A DNA stretch of 30,702 bases from NCBI GenBank assembly GCA_964390795.1, contig CAYMLQ010000030.1, positions 1 through 30,702 of the forward strand. The letters run 5' to 3'. Source of the DNA: CAYMLQ01 sp964390795. GTDB taxonomy: Bacteria; Verrucomicrobiota; Kiritimatiellia; RFP12; UBA1067. Made by a program: the position numbers and the translations under genes. Positions 1 to 8,405 of the stretch are shown piece by piece. The number at the start of each line of letters is the position of its first letter. Positions within the stretch are counted from its first letter, which is position 1. The notes beneath the pieces were generated by a model, which worked only from the letters and a program-made list of their open reading frames with translations, made no database searches and was not told where the DNA came from.

Positions 1-160
1 TCATCTTGCCCATGCCGATCAGCCCGATGGCGACCCGGTTGCCCGGCGCAGTCTGCCCGGCGGCTCCCAGCGCCGACGACGGCAGGATCGCCGGCGCGGC
101 AACCGCCGCCGCAGCGCCCGCGGCCATACGACACACAAATTCTCTACGGGTACTTCTCAT
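1..160 (-). CDS. Gfo/Idh/MocA family oxidoreductase, N-terminal fragment with Tat signal
   Basis: Only the first 53 codons lie in the window; the gene runs off the left edge. The start at 160 follows a strong AAGGAGGTG ribosome binding site. The N-terminus reads MRSTRREFVCRMAAGAAAAV, a twin-arginine signal, followed by an Ala-rich stretch and the start of a Rossmann fold (RVAIGLIGMGKM), as expected for a secreted NAD(P)-dependent sugar oxidoreductase. Proteins of this group oxidise or reduce sugar hydroxyls and are exported folded with the cofactor bound. The substrate cannot be told. It is the first of three Tat-exported oxidoreductases in the window (see 16944 and 24435). The family call rests on the signal peptide plus the nucleotide-binding start only. 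Confidence 0.75.
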   Translation of the reverse strand, partial: MRSTRREFVCRMAAGAAAAVAAPAILPSSALGAAGQTAPGNRVAIGLIGMGKM

Positions 161-259
161 GGCACCTCCTTGCTGACAATGATTCCAAAAATGAAGTGGA
201 AAGGATAGGCTCTCTGCCGCATGGAGGCGAGGCAATTTTGCTGAGAAATCTGGAAGGCG

Positions 260-1660
260 TCACACGTTCTCAAACGTCTGCCCCGGCACCGGGGCCACCG
301 CGTTCTCGACCCCGTGCTGCCTCACAAGCGCGGTCATGGCCGCCACTTTTTCCGGATCTCCGTGAACCGCGAACACGCGCGACACGTTGCCTTTCACGCC
401 GTCGAACCAGCGCATCAGCCCGCGTCGGTCGGCGTGGGCCGAGAGCGCGTTGATGGTATGCACGCGCGCGCGCAATTCGAATTCGTCGCCCAAGATACGC
501 AGCGGCGACGTGCGCTCGACGATGCGGCGCCCCAACGTGTTCTCGGCTTGAAACCCGACGATCAGAATGATGTTGCGCGGGTCGCCGACGGTACGCTGCA
601 GATGGTGCAGCACGCGGCCGCCCTCGCACATGCCCGACGCCGCGATGATCACCATGGGGCCGGGAAGGTCGTTCAGCGCCTTGGACTGGTCCGGCGTCTC
701 GATGAACCGCAGCCCCGCAAATTTCATGGGGTCAATGCCATGGCGCAGCAGGTCGGAGGCTTCGTCGTCATAGCACTCGCGATGCTTGTTGTACACCTGC
801 GTCGCCTTGAGCGAAAGCGGGCTGTCCACATAGACCGTGGTGGGCGGCATGCGGCCCGCCTCCACAAGCTGGCTGAAATAGTAGAGCACCTGCTGCGTGC
901 GCCCGACGCTGAACGCGGGGATCACGAGTTTTGACTTCAACTGGTGGATGTCGTCAATAAACCCTTTCAGCCGCCCTTTCACATCCTCGTCCGAAGGATG
1001 GTCACGGTCCGCGTAGGTGCTTTCGATCAGGAGCACGTCGGCCCCCTGCGGATAGTCGTGATCCAGCAGAATCGGCTGGCTCGTCTGACCGAGGTCGCCG
1101 GAGAAGAGCAGGCGACGGGAACGCGCGCCGCTTTCCTTCACGTCGAGTTGGACCAAGGCCGAACCCAGAATATGCCCCGCGTTATGGAAGACCAGGCTGA
1201 TGCCGCTGCCGAGGTCAGCCTGGCGCTTGAGCGGTTCCGTTTCAAAACGGCTCAAAATTGCATCCACATCCTGCTGCTCGTACAGCGGCTCGAAGGGATT
1301 CTTCCCCTGCAGCGCGCGCTTCTTATTCACGATCTCGAGGTCGCGCATCTGCAGATAAGCGGAGTCTCTCAGCATGATGTCGCACAGGTCGCGCGTGGCA
1401 GGCGTGCAGTACACCTTTCCGCGGAAGCCGTGCCGTGCCAGCGTGGGCAGATTGCCGCAGTGATCGATGTGCGCGTGCGAAAGCACGACCGCATCCAGCG
1501 TCGCGGGGTCGACCGGCATCTGGCGGTTCTTCTCGAACGCCTCCTTGCGGTTGCCCTGAAAAAGCCCGCAGTCCAACAGGATGCGCTTGCCGTTCGCCTC
1601 CACCAGATGCATGGAACCGGTGGTCGTCTGCGCCGCGCCCAAAAAAGTCAGGTTCATCAT
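260..1660 (-). CDS. MBL-fold metallo-hydrolase, beta-CASP RNase type
   Basis: This 466-residue protein belongs to the beta-CASP branch of metallo-beta-lactamases, related to CPSF73/YSH1 and archaeal/bacterial RNA-processing nucleases. The metal-binding motif HAHIDH is at residues 62-67. Further blocks are FSGDLG, the beta-CASP segment with IAASGMCEGGR, and a C-terminal RMMBL domain containing ALSAHADRRGL and FAVHGDPEK. The length suits this family. I chose the start at 1660 because it has an AAGGAG site upstream and a TATAAT box at 1697-1702; the longer reading frame from 1708 would begin upstream of that promoter. It is probably a cytoplasmic RNA nuclease; its RNA substrate is unknown. It is transcribed alone, with no clear terminator between 161 and 259. 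Confidence 0.9.
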   Translation of the reverse strand: MMNLTFLGAAQTTTGSMHLVEANGKRILLDCGLFQGNRKEAFEKNRQMPVDPATLDAVVLSHAHIDHCGNLPTLARHGFRGKVYCTPATRDLCDIMLRDSAYLQMRDLEIVNKKRALQGKNPFEPLYEQQDVDAILSRFETEPLKRQADLGSGISLVFHNAGHILGSALVQLDVKESGARSRRLLFSGDLGQTSQPILLDHDYPQGADVLLIESTYADRDHPSDEDVKGRLKGFIDDIHQLKSKLVIPAFSVGRTQQVLYYFSQLVEAGRMPPTTVYVDSPLSLKATQVYNKHRECYDDEASDLLRHGIDPMKFAGLRFIETPDQSKALNDLPGPMVIIAASGMCEGGRVLHHLQRTVGDPRNIILIVGFQAENTLGRRIVERTSPLRILGDEFELRARVHTINALSAHADRRGLMRWFDGVKGNVSRVFAVHGDPEKVAAMTALVRQHGVENAVAPVPGQTFENV

Positions 1661-1696
1661 CGGCTTTCTTACTCCTTGCTTACACTTTAGAGGCAC

Positions 1697-1702
1697 ATTA
1701 TA
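1697..1702 (-). promoter_or_regulatory. -10 box of the beta-CASP nuclease gene
   Basis: A perfect TATAAT on the minus strand lies 37 bp upstream of the ATG at 1660. The -35 region is weak (T-rich, TTTTTC at about 17 bp). A transcription start near 1690 gives a leader of about 30 nt and rules out the longer start at 1708. Confidence 0.55.
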
Positions 1703-1708
1703 CACCAC

Positions 1709-2009
1709 CCTCGGCAGAGGAAAAAGCCCTATTCACGCCTCCCTCTGCCCGACCGCTTAGAGGCCTCCTCCATTTTTCTTGTTCATTTCTCACTTTTGCG
1801 CTTGCGCGAAAGAACGGGAATCACCTAACATAACTCTATTGATGGATTTGGATTTACGGGGCGCGTCATAACGTCTGCCGCGTGATGGCAGAAGGGTTGG
1901 TGCGTCTGGGCATATGTTATGCCCGCGGCGTCAGCTTGTGCCATGGAATCTGGCGCCGCCGGGTCACGCAACAACATGGCGGGACACAGCACACACAAGG
2001 AATGCAGGC
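1709..2009. other. Intergenic region with a perfect dyad upstream of the RRM gene
   Basis: No credible gene is seen here. It holds a perfect dyad, GGGCATA at 1908-1914 and TATGCCC at 1918-1924 separated by TGT, about 86 bp before the RRM start. This could be an operator or a leader hairpin. I found no convincing -35/-10 pair for the RRM gene. Confidence 0.5.
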
Positions 2010-2357
2010 ATGGACATCTATGTTGGCAACCTTCCGTATTCGACAAGTGATGACGACCTGAGAAGCCTTTTCGCGGCGTATGGTGAGGTTGCCTCCGCCC
2101 GTGTCGTCATGGATCGTGCGACGGGCCAATCCAAGGGATTCGGCTTTGTCGAAATGCCTGACCGGAGTCAGGCCCAGCAAGCGATCGACGCGCTGAACGG
2201 CTATGACAGTGATGGCCGCAAGTTGCGCGTGAACGAGTCCCAGCCCAAGCCTCGCGACGACCGCGGCCCGCGTGGCGGCGGCGGGGGCGGTGGAGGGGGG
2301 GGCGGTTTCCGTGACCGTCGCGGTGGCGGTGATCGCGGCGGCGGCGATCGCTGGTAA
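2010..2357 (+). CDS. RRM RNA-binding protein with glycine/arginine-rich tail
   Basis: This 115-residue protein has one RNA recognition motif (residues 1-80) with RNP2 IYVGNL near the N-terminus and RNP1 KGFGFVEM near residue 40. A low-complexity tail of glycine runs and RGG-like units (GGGDRGGGDRW) follows. This is the layout of bacterial cold-inducible RNA-binding proteins, which bind single-stranded RNA and often act as chaperones. The start is set by AAGGAA about 10 nt upstream and by the RRM beginning at once (MDIYVGNLPYS); the longer frame from 1914 has no matching residues. It is monocistronic and ends in a strong terminator. A dyad in its upstream region (1908-1924) may mean control at DNA or RNA level. 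Confidence 0.93.
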   Translation: MDIYVGNLPYSTSDDDLRSLFAAYGEVASARVVMDRATGQSKGFGFVEMPDRSQAQQAIDALNGYDSDGRKLRVNESQPKPRDDRGPRGGGGGGGGGGGFRDRRGGGDRGGGDRW

Positions 2358-2383
2358 CCCCAACGAAAGTGAACACAATACGT

Positions 2384-2417
2384 GGCGGCACCCTTCGCGG
2401 GGTGCCGCCCTTTTTTT
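2384..2417 (+). terminator. Rho-independent terminator of the RRM gene
   Basis: A perfect 10-bp stem, GGCGGCACCC (2384-2393) pairing with GGGTGCCGCC (2400-2409), has a 6-nt loop and is followed by C and seven T residues (2411-2417). The T-tract abuts the stop codon of the convergent tolA/tonB gene. The minus strand has no T-run after the hairpin, so it terminates only rightward transcription. Confidence 0.93.
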
Positions 2418-3281
2418 CTACTCCAACTTGAACTCGACCGTCAGGGTCTCGTACTGTTTGAGAAACGCCAGAGAGAGCCCCCGGATCGGCTCCGCGTTGG
2501 CCGCCGCCTTCAGCACCGTCTGATCGAAGAACGCGCTTCCCGAGGACTGGCGTATGCGGTAGCTCACCACGCGCCCCGTGCTGTCCAACCGGATGTCCAG
2601 CGATGCCGGCCGCGGCCCCGCGTCGCCAGCCCCCGGCTGTTCCCACGCCTCGTACATCGCCCGCCGCACCAGCACGACGCAGCGCGAGATCTCGTCTTCA
2701 GGAATCTGGTTCCGCGTTCCGGCCTTGGCTCCCGCCAGCAAGGCCTTATCGATCTCGGCGCGCGACAGCGCCTTGTCCGTCAGCGGTTTCACGCTGACCG
2801 GTTTTCTCGGATCGTACGGCTTGTAGATCTCGTCGAACTTGGGCTGCGAGGGCTTCGCCGGCGGCGTTTCAACGCGCTTGCCCTTCTTGAACGGCTCCGG
2901 CTTCTTTTCCGGCTCTTTCTTTTTCTCGGGCGGCTTTTTTTCCGGCTCTTTCTTTTTCTCGGGCGGCTTCTTTTTCTCGGGCGGTTTCTTTTTTTCGTCG
3001 ATCACAGCCTCCTTGACCGGATCAGGCAGCGGCACGGGCGGCGGCGCGTCCGGGGCTGGCTCATCCGGCGCAGGCGGATCCGTCTTGTCCGGCTGCGCTT
3101 CCGGCGGCGTGTTGGGCTCAATCAGATTCTCCTCGAGCACGACGGTGAAATCCAGCGGGATTTCCACTTCCTTGGGGCGGAATGCGGGCAGCAGCGGCAC
3201 GACCACAGCAATGAGTAGCAGGACGCCGTGCATCGCGCATGACCATTTCAGCGAATAGGAATTGACCGGCCCCTGCTTCAC
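2418..3281 (-). CDS. TonB/TolA-family energy-transducing envelope protein
   Basis: This 287-residue protein has the three-part build of TonB/TolA: a short cytoplasmic start, one membrane anchor (about residues 14-34, LLLIAVVVPLLPAF), a long Pro/Glu/Lys-rich periplasm-spanning rod (about 50-150, with repeated PPEKKK and EPEKK units), and a folded C-terminal domain (about 200-287) typical of TonB/TolA ends. It should transmit proton-motive force from the TolQ/TolR pair upstream to the outer membrane. The start is GTG at 3281, preceded by GGGGAG; it lies 18 bp after tolR in the same operon. Whether it serves Tol-Pal function or TonB-type import cannot be decided from sequence; the adjacent ybgC-like gene favours Tol. 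Confidence 0.85.
   Translation of the reverse strand: MKQGPVNSYSLKWSCAMHGVLLLIAVVVPLLPAFRPKEVEIPLDFTVVLEENLIEPNTPPEAQPDKTDPPAPDEPAPDAPPPVPLPDPVKEAVIDEKKKPPEKKKPPEKKKEPEKKPPEKKKEPEKKPEPFKKGKRVETPPAKPSQPKFDEIYKPYDPRKPVSVKPLTDKALSRAEIDKALLAGAKAGTRNQIPEDEISRCVVLVRRAMYEAWEQPGAGDAGPRPASLDIRLDSTGRVVSYRIRQSSGSAFFDQTVLKAAANAEPIRGLSLAFLKQYETLTVEFKLE
2905..2967 (-). repeat. 33-bp tandem repeat in the TolA/TonB rod
   Basis: Two identical 30-bp units (2905-2934 and 2938-2967) lie in a 33-bp period, encoding 11-residue PPEKKKEPEKK-like units. Shorter degenerate PPEKKK units follow to about 3000. The period is a multiple of three, so copy-number change would lengthen or shorten the rod without a frameshift. 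Confidence 0.8.
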
Positions 3282-3299
3282 ATCCCGCTCCCCGAACCG

Positions 3300-3710
3300 T
3301 TAATCTGACAGCGTCACCAACGCCATCCGCGTGATCTTGACCTTATACAGGATCTTCATCACGTCGATCACCTTGCCATACTCTAACCGCTCGTCGCCGC
3401 GCACCAGCACCGCCACCTGCGGATCCTCCGCCGCCAGATTGCCCAGCGTGCGCTCCAGATCATCCAGCGAGATCACCCGGTTGTTCAGATACGCCTTGCC
3501 CTCTGCGTCGAGCGTCACGATGTTGGCCTTCTTGCTCGGCAACTCGTCCGCTTTGCCCTGCGGCAGGCGAATCGAGATCCCCTGCTCCAGCGCGGGCATG
3601 GTGATAATGAACGTGATCAGCAAGAGGAACGTCAGGTCGATCAACGACGTCATGTCGATGTTGTTGATGACCTTGGACGCCTTCTTGCGACCCAGACGGC
3701 GCAGAGCCAT
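3300..3710 (-). CDS. tolR: ExbD/TolR biopolymer transport protein
   Basis: This 136-residue protein has a short cytoplasmic N-terminus, one transmembrane helix (about residues 22-42) containing the family aspartate in IDLTFLLLITFI, and a periplasmic domain ending near MKILYKVKITRMALVTLSD. The membrane aspartate is the proton-pathway residue of ExbD/TolR. Its ATG overlaps the tolQ stop as TAATG, a sign of translational coupling. It works with TolQ as the inner-membrane motor that energises the TolA/TonB protein encoded next. ExbD is the alternative name; context with a ybgC-like gene makes TolR more likely. Confidence 0.9.
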   Translation of the reverse strand: MALRRLGRKKASKVINNIDMTSLIDLTFLLLITFIITMPALEQGISIRLPQGKADELPSKKANIVTLDAEGKAYLNNRVISLDDLERTLGNLAAEDPQVAVLVRGDERLEYGKVIDVMKILYKVKITRMALVTLSD

Positions 3711-4456
3711 TAATCGCCCCTCCCCTGAAACTCACAGGCGATGCGGCCCATCAGTTCGTCGGCGAAACCGTCCATGTCCGTGGTGAGCTGACGCACCTTG
3801 ATCGCCAGATTGTTATAGAAGATCGCGCTCGGGATCGCCACCAGCAGTCCGACCACCGTCGTGACCAGCGCGGAGGAGATGGCAGGCGCGATCACCGAGA
3901 GCAGCACCGTGCCCTTCGTGCCCATATCGGCGAACGCGTCCAGAACGCCCCACACCGTGCCCAGCAGCCCCATCATGGGCGAGGCCGTCACGATCGTCGC
4001 CAGCAGCCCCATGCCTTGCTCCACGCGGATTTCCTCCTCCTGCACCGTGTGCTCGCACGTGCTGCGCACCAGTTCGATCTCGCGTGCGGACAGCGCTGCG
4101 TTCTCCGCCCCGCTCTGGCGCCCGATCACCGAACGCCGCATGTCGGGGTCCAGCAGCTTGACCATGCGCTCGCACGTGCGCTCATAGATCAGCTCCAGCG
4201 AGGTGAGCGAGCCCTTCTTGCGCAGCAGATAGTAGTCCAGCACATCGCGTCCCGCCAGAAACTCGCGCAGGAAGCGCTTGCTGCTGCGGATGATGCTGTT
4301 GAGTTCCTGATTCTTACCGATGATGATGGCCGCCGCAACGATCGAGCTGGCGATCTGCACAAGCACGATCCCCTTTCCCATCATGTTCGAAGCCATGAAG
4401 CCGCTGAGCAACGACGCCAACGGCAAACCCGCCGACAAAAATACGATTCCCGTCAT
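3710..4456 (-). CDS. tolQ: MotA/TolQ/ExbB proton channel protein
   Basis: This 248-residue protein has an N-terminal membrane segment (GLPLASLLSGFMAS and following), a large cytoplasmic loop, and two C-terminal helices with the family blocks SPMMGLLGTVWGVLDAF (about 160-175) and ALVTTVVGLLVAIPSA (about 196-212). These line the proton channel in TolQ/ExbB pentamers. A very strong GGAGGAGG site lies before the ATG at 4456, and a promoter with a perfect TTGACA lies upstream. It is the first gene of tolQ-tolR-tolA/tonB. No tolB or pal is in the window, so they would have to lie elsewhere. Confidence 0.92.
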   Translation of the reverse strand: MTGIVFLSAGLPLASLLSGFMASNMMGKGIVLVQIASSIVAAAIIIGKNQELNSIIRSSKRFLREFLAGRDVLDYYLLRKKGSLTSLELIYERTCERMVKLLDPDMRRSVIGRQSGAENAALSAREIELVRSTCEHTVQEEEIRVEQGMGLLATIVTASPMMGLLGTVWGVLDAFADMGTKGTVLLSVIAPAISSALVTTVVGLLVAIPSAIFYNNLAIKVRQLTTDMDGFADELMGRIACEFQGRGD

Positions 4457-4492
4457 GCAAAAACCTCCTCCGCGAACTAGAAAATGGCCTTA

Positions 4493-4521
4493 AGAATGCG
4501 CCACACGCGCCGGGTTGTCAA
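4493..4521 (-). promoter_or_regulatory. Promoter of the tolQR operon
   Basis: On the minus strand there is a perfect TTGACA (4516-4521), a 17-bp spacer, and CATTCT (4493-4498) as -10. The predicted start near 4486 gives a leader of about 30 nt before the strong ribosome binding site. Confidence 0.6.
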
Positions 4522-4546
4522 TCCCATGTTTCAATAAAACAACCGC

Positions 4547-4575
4547 TTGTAAACCTGCGCCTCCGCCACTAAACT
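4547..4575 (+). promoter_or_regulatory. Putative promoter of the ybgC-like gene
   Basis: TTGTAA (4547-4552), a 17-bp spacer and TAAACT (4570-4575) form a moderate sigma-70 type match (4/6 each) that ends about 30 bp before the ATG at 4607. It is back to back with the tolQ promoter. Confidence 0.4.
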
Positions 4576-4606
4576 GAGTGCCATCTACCCAGAGGAGGCT
4601 CCGCCC

Positions 4607-5020
4607 ATGTCCGATCCGCACCGCGTCACGATCAGCTACCGAGTCCCCTATGCCGACACCGACCAGATGCATGTCGTCTATTACGCCAATTATCTGGCCT
4701 TCTTCGAGCGCGGGCGCAACGAACTGCTGCGCGCCCGCGGCACAACCTACCGCACCTTGGAAACGTGCGGCTTCGGCCTGCCGGTCGCCGAAGCGCATGT
4801 CAACTACCTCGCGCCCGCCACATATGACGACCTGCTGGAGATCACCTCGTGGAGCGACGGCTTCAAGGGTGTCCGGCTCACCCTCCGCTGCGAAATCCGC
4901 CGCGATGGTAAACTTCTCGCCGAAGGCTACACCGTCCACGCGCTCGTACACCTGAGCACGCTGCGCCCGGTCCGCCCACCACCCGAGCTGAGAGCCGCGC
5001 TGGGCGGCCCCGGAGAATAG
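4607..5020 (+). CDS. ybgC: Acyl-CoA thioesterase, YbgC/4-hydroxybenzoyl-CoA thioesterase family
   Basis: This 137-residue single hotdog-fold protein matches the usual YbgC length. The active-site block YADTDQMHVVYYANYLAFFERGRNELL has the catalytic aspartate of the D-x-x-G/H-V-x(5)-Y signature near residue 18 and continues to the typical long helix. It should hydrolyse acyl-CoA thioesters in the cytoplasm. AGAGGAGG upstream supports the start. In many Gram-negatives ybgC is the first gene of the tol-pal cluster; here it stands divergent from tolQR, separated by 150 bp of paired promoters. The exact acyl substrate cannot be inferred. Confidence 0.88.
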   Translation: MSDPHRVTISYRVPYADTDQMHVVYYANYLAFFERGRNELLRARGTTYRTLETCGFGLPVAEAHVNYLAPATYDDLLEITSWSDGFKGVRLTLRCEIRRDGKLLAEGYTVHALVHLSTLRPVRPPPELRAALGGPGE

Positions 5021-5026
5021 CCCCCC

Positions 5027-6865
5027 TCAGAGCGGCTCAACAAGGCGCGCCGACAAAACCCGCAGGGCATCCTCATCCAGCACAAAGAGCACATCCAGTC
5101 CCCGCACCATCGCATACCGCTTGCCGAAGCCAGCCTCTTTACCAACGAGCAGCGTCTTGCGCACGGCGTCGGCTGCGTCCACATCCACGCTCACCTCGAG
5201 CCACGCCGCGCGCAGTCCGTACGCGTCGATGTCTTCGAGTGAGAGCCCGAGCTTCTCGATCCGGTTCGCCTTGAGCGCCCCCAGCTGGGCCAGCCACACG
5301 CCAAGCCGTTCGGTGGCCACCTGTCCCGTCACGCCCTCGCCCAGACGCCACACCCCGCCTCCGCTTTCGCGCTGGAGCGTCTCGACGCCTCCGCCCGCCC
5401 GCCTCACGGTGATCCGCCGGACACTCTCCGGCAGCACAGAAAGCACGGCCTTGTCGCGCAAGCCCAGCAGGCCGATCATGCCCACCAGAGCGGGCGGCAC
5501 GTTGCTGCTGGCCACTCTGAACACCGTGGTCGCGTTGGTGAACGCAATGCGGTAATAGCGCCCCTCGTAATCGTCCGAGGCGATCGAGAACCGCCATGCC
5601 GACTGCTCCGAAAACAACTCCACATGGCTCAGGGGAGGGCTCCGTTCGCCGCCCTGGCGCAGCACGTCACTCTGCGCCTCGTCACTGATCGTCTCCGCCT
5701 TGAGACGCAGCAATTGTTCCACCGTGTCCTGCACCACATGCTGGTCTGCCACATCCGAGACGGGCGCCTGAATCTGCCACAACGCGTTGGTCTGAGCCAG
5801 CACAAACAGCAGATCGCCGAAATAGACCTGAAGCCTCCTCACATTGCCGGGCTTTTCAAAGAATAGCCGCGTGTCGCGCAGATCCGACGGCAGCAGGCGA
5901 AAGGCCTTCACCACATCGTTCGAGACCGTGCCGATGGTGTCCCCTCCCTGCATCAGCGCATAGTGAAGCAAGTCCGAATCGTCCAGCGGACGTCCGAACA
6001 TGATCTTGACAGGCGCGGCCGCCGCCTCCTGCACACTGATCTGCACCGCCGTATCCGCGCCAAATCCGTATAGCTCCGTACGCGCCTTGAACGCCGAGTC
6101 GGCTTCTGCGACGTCCATCACATTCGACACGGTCGGCCAGACGAAGCCCATCACGCGTGCGCCGTACAGCGCGTCGAGCAGCGATTCCACCTTCTCGTCC
6201 GAGGCGGGTGCCGCAGTCGGCTGAACCAGCCGCCACGTCCCCGTCTCTTTCGATAGTTTGATAAACGGCCGGCCTGGCGCGCGCAGCTCGATGGTGCGCA
6301 GCAGAACCCGGTCGCAATGCACGAGCTTGCGCGAGCGCATATCATCCGCAGTGAGCGGCAGAACCGCGCTCAGCTCCGCCGGCACCACCAGAATCTGTTC
6401 CAGCCCGTCCATGCGCACGTACACCTCTTTGCCCAGAGGCGTCAGCGACCCCAGCCACAACGCATGGCTACGCTGCGGCCCCCTCATGACCACATACGCG
6501 CTAGCCGGGGCGAGTCCGAACTCCTTGAGGGACAACCCAAGGCGGCGAAGCTCCTGAAAACTGTGCGCATCGGCAACTCGCGCGTTCTCGAACGCGTCCA
6601 CGATGCGTGTCACAGCACCCTGATCCACCCGCGAGGGAAACGGAGCGTACATATCCCACCGCCCCTCCTGACGTCGCAATTCGATCCGCGCATCTCCGCG
6701 TTCCACCGTCAAGCCTTCGAGCGGGTCCAGCGGGTCTTCAAACAGGACGGACTTCGCCTTGCTTTCCGAAGGGAAAAAGCGAATGCGGCGCTGCGCGCCC
6801 CACAAGAGCAGCATGCAGACGCTGATGCACGCCAGCAGAAAAAGAATGATTCGTCGATTGCCCAT
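5027..6865 (-). CDS. DUF4340 domain-containing membrane-anchored protein
   Basis: This 612-residue protein has an N-terminal membrane anchor (residues 5-22, IILFLLACISVCMLLLWG) and a long extracytoplasmic part with repeated beta-rich DUF4340-type segments, seen as phrases such as GAYGLRAAWLEV-like and FGFGADTAVQISV-like blocks. DUF4340 proteins regularly follow GldG-like genes in ABC clusters of Bacteroidota, Planctomycetota and Verrucomicrobiota; their biochemical role is unknown. It is the last gene of the pmm-ABC-GldG operon, 9 bp after gldG, without a clear ribosome binding site, which suggests coupling. Export of an unidentified envelope component is an inference from the neighbours. Confidence 0.8.
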   Translation of the reverse strand: MGNRRIILFLLACISVCMLLLWGAQRRIRFFPSESKAKSVLFEDPLDPLEGLTVERGDARIELRRQEGRWDMYAPFPSRVDQGAVTRIVDAFENARVADAHSFQELRRLGLSLKEFGLAPASAYVVMRGPQRSHALWLGSLTPLGKEVYVRMDGLEQILVVPAELSAVLPLTADDMRSRKLVHCDRVLLRTIELRAPGRPFIKLSKETGTWRLVQPTAAPASDEKVESLLDALYGARVMGFVWPTVSNVMDVAEADSAFKARTELYGFGADTAVQISVQEAAAAPVKIMFGRPLDDSDLLHYALMQGGDTIGTVSNDVVKAFRLLPSDLRDTRLFFEKPGNVRRLQVYFGDLLFVLAQTNALWQIQAPVSDVADQHVVQDTVEQLLRLKAETISDEAQSDVLRQGGERSPPLSHVELFSEQSAWRFSIASDDYEGRYYRIAFTNATTVFRVASSNVPPALVGMIGLLGLRDKAVLSVLPESVRRITVRRAGGGVETLQRESGGGVWRLGEGVTGQVATERLGVWLAQLGALKANRIEKLGLSLEDIDAYGLRAAWLEVSVDVDAADAVRKTLLVGKEAGFGKRYAMVRGLDVLFVLDEDALRVLSARLVEPL

Positions 6866-6874
6866 ACCGTGAAA

Positions 6875-8389
6875 TTACCGCCGCATACGAAGTGAGAACA
6901 GCGAGAACACAAAAAGGAACCCGGCAGGCACGCCCGCCGTCGACCAGAGCATGAACACCACCCACTGGCGACGCGAAAAACCTGTGACCAAGGTGGAGTC
7001 CCCGCCCAGCGAGGTGGCCGTGCCTGTATCAATGCCCGCCAGCCAAGAAACCGCATTCATAAAGAGGTCGCGGTTGGCGTTCGCCCGCGTGGCCAAGGCG
7101 CCGTTCATCACAAAATCCGTCTCGCCGATGACGCACACGCGAGTCGGCTTGAACGCAACGTCCTTGGACACCATCCCGCCGCGCTCGGAGACAGCCACCA
7201 CCGCCACAGGCCCTCTCAATTCATTCTGCGCGTCGAAGTGCCGCGGGAGCACGTTCGGATGCAACTCGCCCCACCCGTCGCCGCCCGTACGTGCGATCAG
7301 CGTCACTTTCGGACGGTCAGCGCCCCCGCCTGCGGACGCGTCCGTCACCGCCTCCAGACACACCGCATATCCGAAAACAACCGACGCGTTGCTCAGATTA
7401 CGCGTGATCACGTGATCCGCAAAAGACGTCAGCACCACTTCCTGACCGGAGAGCGTTTGGGGGCTCGCGGCAATGAACGGAGTCTGCCGAATCCCCCACT
7501 TCTCCAGCACCGGCTCCAGTCCCGTTGTCATGCGCGGCACAACCAGAACCAGCAGCCGGCCGCCGTTTCGCAGAAACGCCTCGATCAGGTTCAGCTCCTC
7601 CACCGCCATCGCCTGACGCGCCCCGGCGATCACCAGCACGTGTCCATCCGCAGGCACCTGCTCCCGGCCAGGCAACGTCAGCGGACGGATCTCGAACCCG
7701 TCCCGCTTGAGCTCGCGCGCGATGTCGGAAAAGCCTCGCAGTTCGTCGTAGTCGTCGCAGCTCGACTCGCCGTGCCCCTGCAGCCAGTAGATCACCGAAC
7801 GCTCGTAAGGCTGCGCCAGCCGCGAAACCGCCGAGGCGCACACCATCTCGCCGCGGAACACGCCCAAGTCGGTCCCGTCGCCGCGGCCTGACCGCTCCTG
7901 TATGCGCGCCTGCGTCTGCTTGGTCAGCATTTCATCCAGCGTCACGATGATCCGCCGCCGCTGCCGCTCGAACAGCAACGCGTTCGCGGGCACGCCCCAC
8001 GCGGCCAACACACCCGCCCGAGTCAGATCCCAGCGCGGATCCACATACTCGATCACGATCTCCGCACCCGCCACACTGCGCGACGCCAACTGAAGGCCCC
8101 TCAGCAAACGCGACACCGGGCGGAACATCGGGTGTCGCCTGTCCATGAAACAGGTGATCTTGATCGTTCCTTGCGTGTCGGCCAGCACATTGCGCGTCCG
8201 TTCGGAGACCTGCCGCACCGTGCCCACCTTCACCTCCCACGTCTGGTCGAGCCGATACGCCAGCGCGATCACTAGGCACGTCAGCACCGCGCCCAAAGCG
8301 ATCGCCAGCGCCGACGTCGCCCGCAGTGCGCGCCGCCCCACCCGTTTCGCAACAGTCACTGTATTTCGCTCGTCACTCACGTCAGACAC
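6875..8389 (-). CDS. GldG-like ABC transport auxiliary protein
   Basis: This 504-residue protein resembles GldG (ABC-type uncharacterised transport system family). A transmembrane helix lies at about residues 25-47, a large extracytoplasmic domain follows with the family phrase VIYWLQGHGESS and a Rossmann-like segment (HVLVIAGARQAMAVEELNLIEAFLRNGGRLLVLV), and a second helix sits at the C-terminus before a basic tail (LRMRR). In Flavobacterium GldA/GldF/GldG support gliding; in PVC bacteria the same trio occurs without gliding genes. The start is GTG at 8389, 16 bp after the permease; other in-frame GTG codons are close by, so the exact start is uncertain. Confidence 0.85.
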   Translation of the reverse strand: MSDVSDERNTVTVAKRVGRRALRATSALAIALGAVLTCLVIALAYRLDQTWEVKVGTVRQVSERTRNVLADTQGTIKITCFMDRRHPMFRPVSRLLRGLQLASRSVAGAEIVIEYVDPRWDLTRAGVLAAWGVPANALLFERQRRRIIVTLDEMLTKQTQARIQERSGRGDGTDLGVFRGEMVCASAVSRLAQPYERSVIYWLQGHGESSCDDYDELRGFSDIARELKRDGFEIRPLTLPGREQVPADGHVLVIAGARQAMAVEELNLIEAFLRNGGRLLVLVVPRMTTGLEPVLEKWGIRQTPFIAASPQTLSGQEVVLTSFADHVITRNLSNASVVFGYAVCLEAVTDASAGGGADRPKVTLIARTGGDGWGELHPNVLPRHFDAQNELRGPVAVVAVSERGGMVSKDVAFKPTRVCVIGETDFVMNGALATRANANRDLFMNAVSWLAGIDTGTATSLGGDSTLVTGFSRRQWVVFMLWSTAGVPAGFLFVFSLFSLRMRR

Positions 8390-8405
8390 CCCGCGAACCC
8401 ACGCC

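Noticed and set aside
2384..2417. Bidirectional terminator also serving tolA/tonB
   Set aside because: The minus strand has an A-run before the hairpin and no T-run after it, so only rightward termination is supported.
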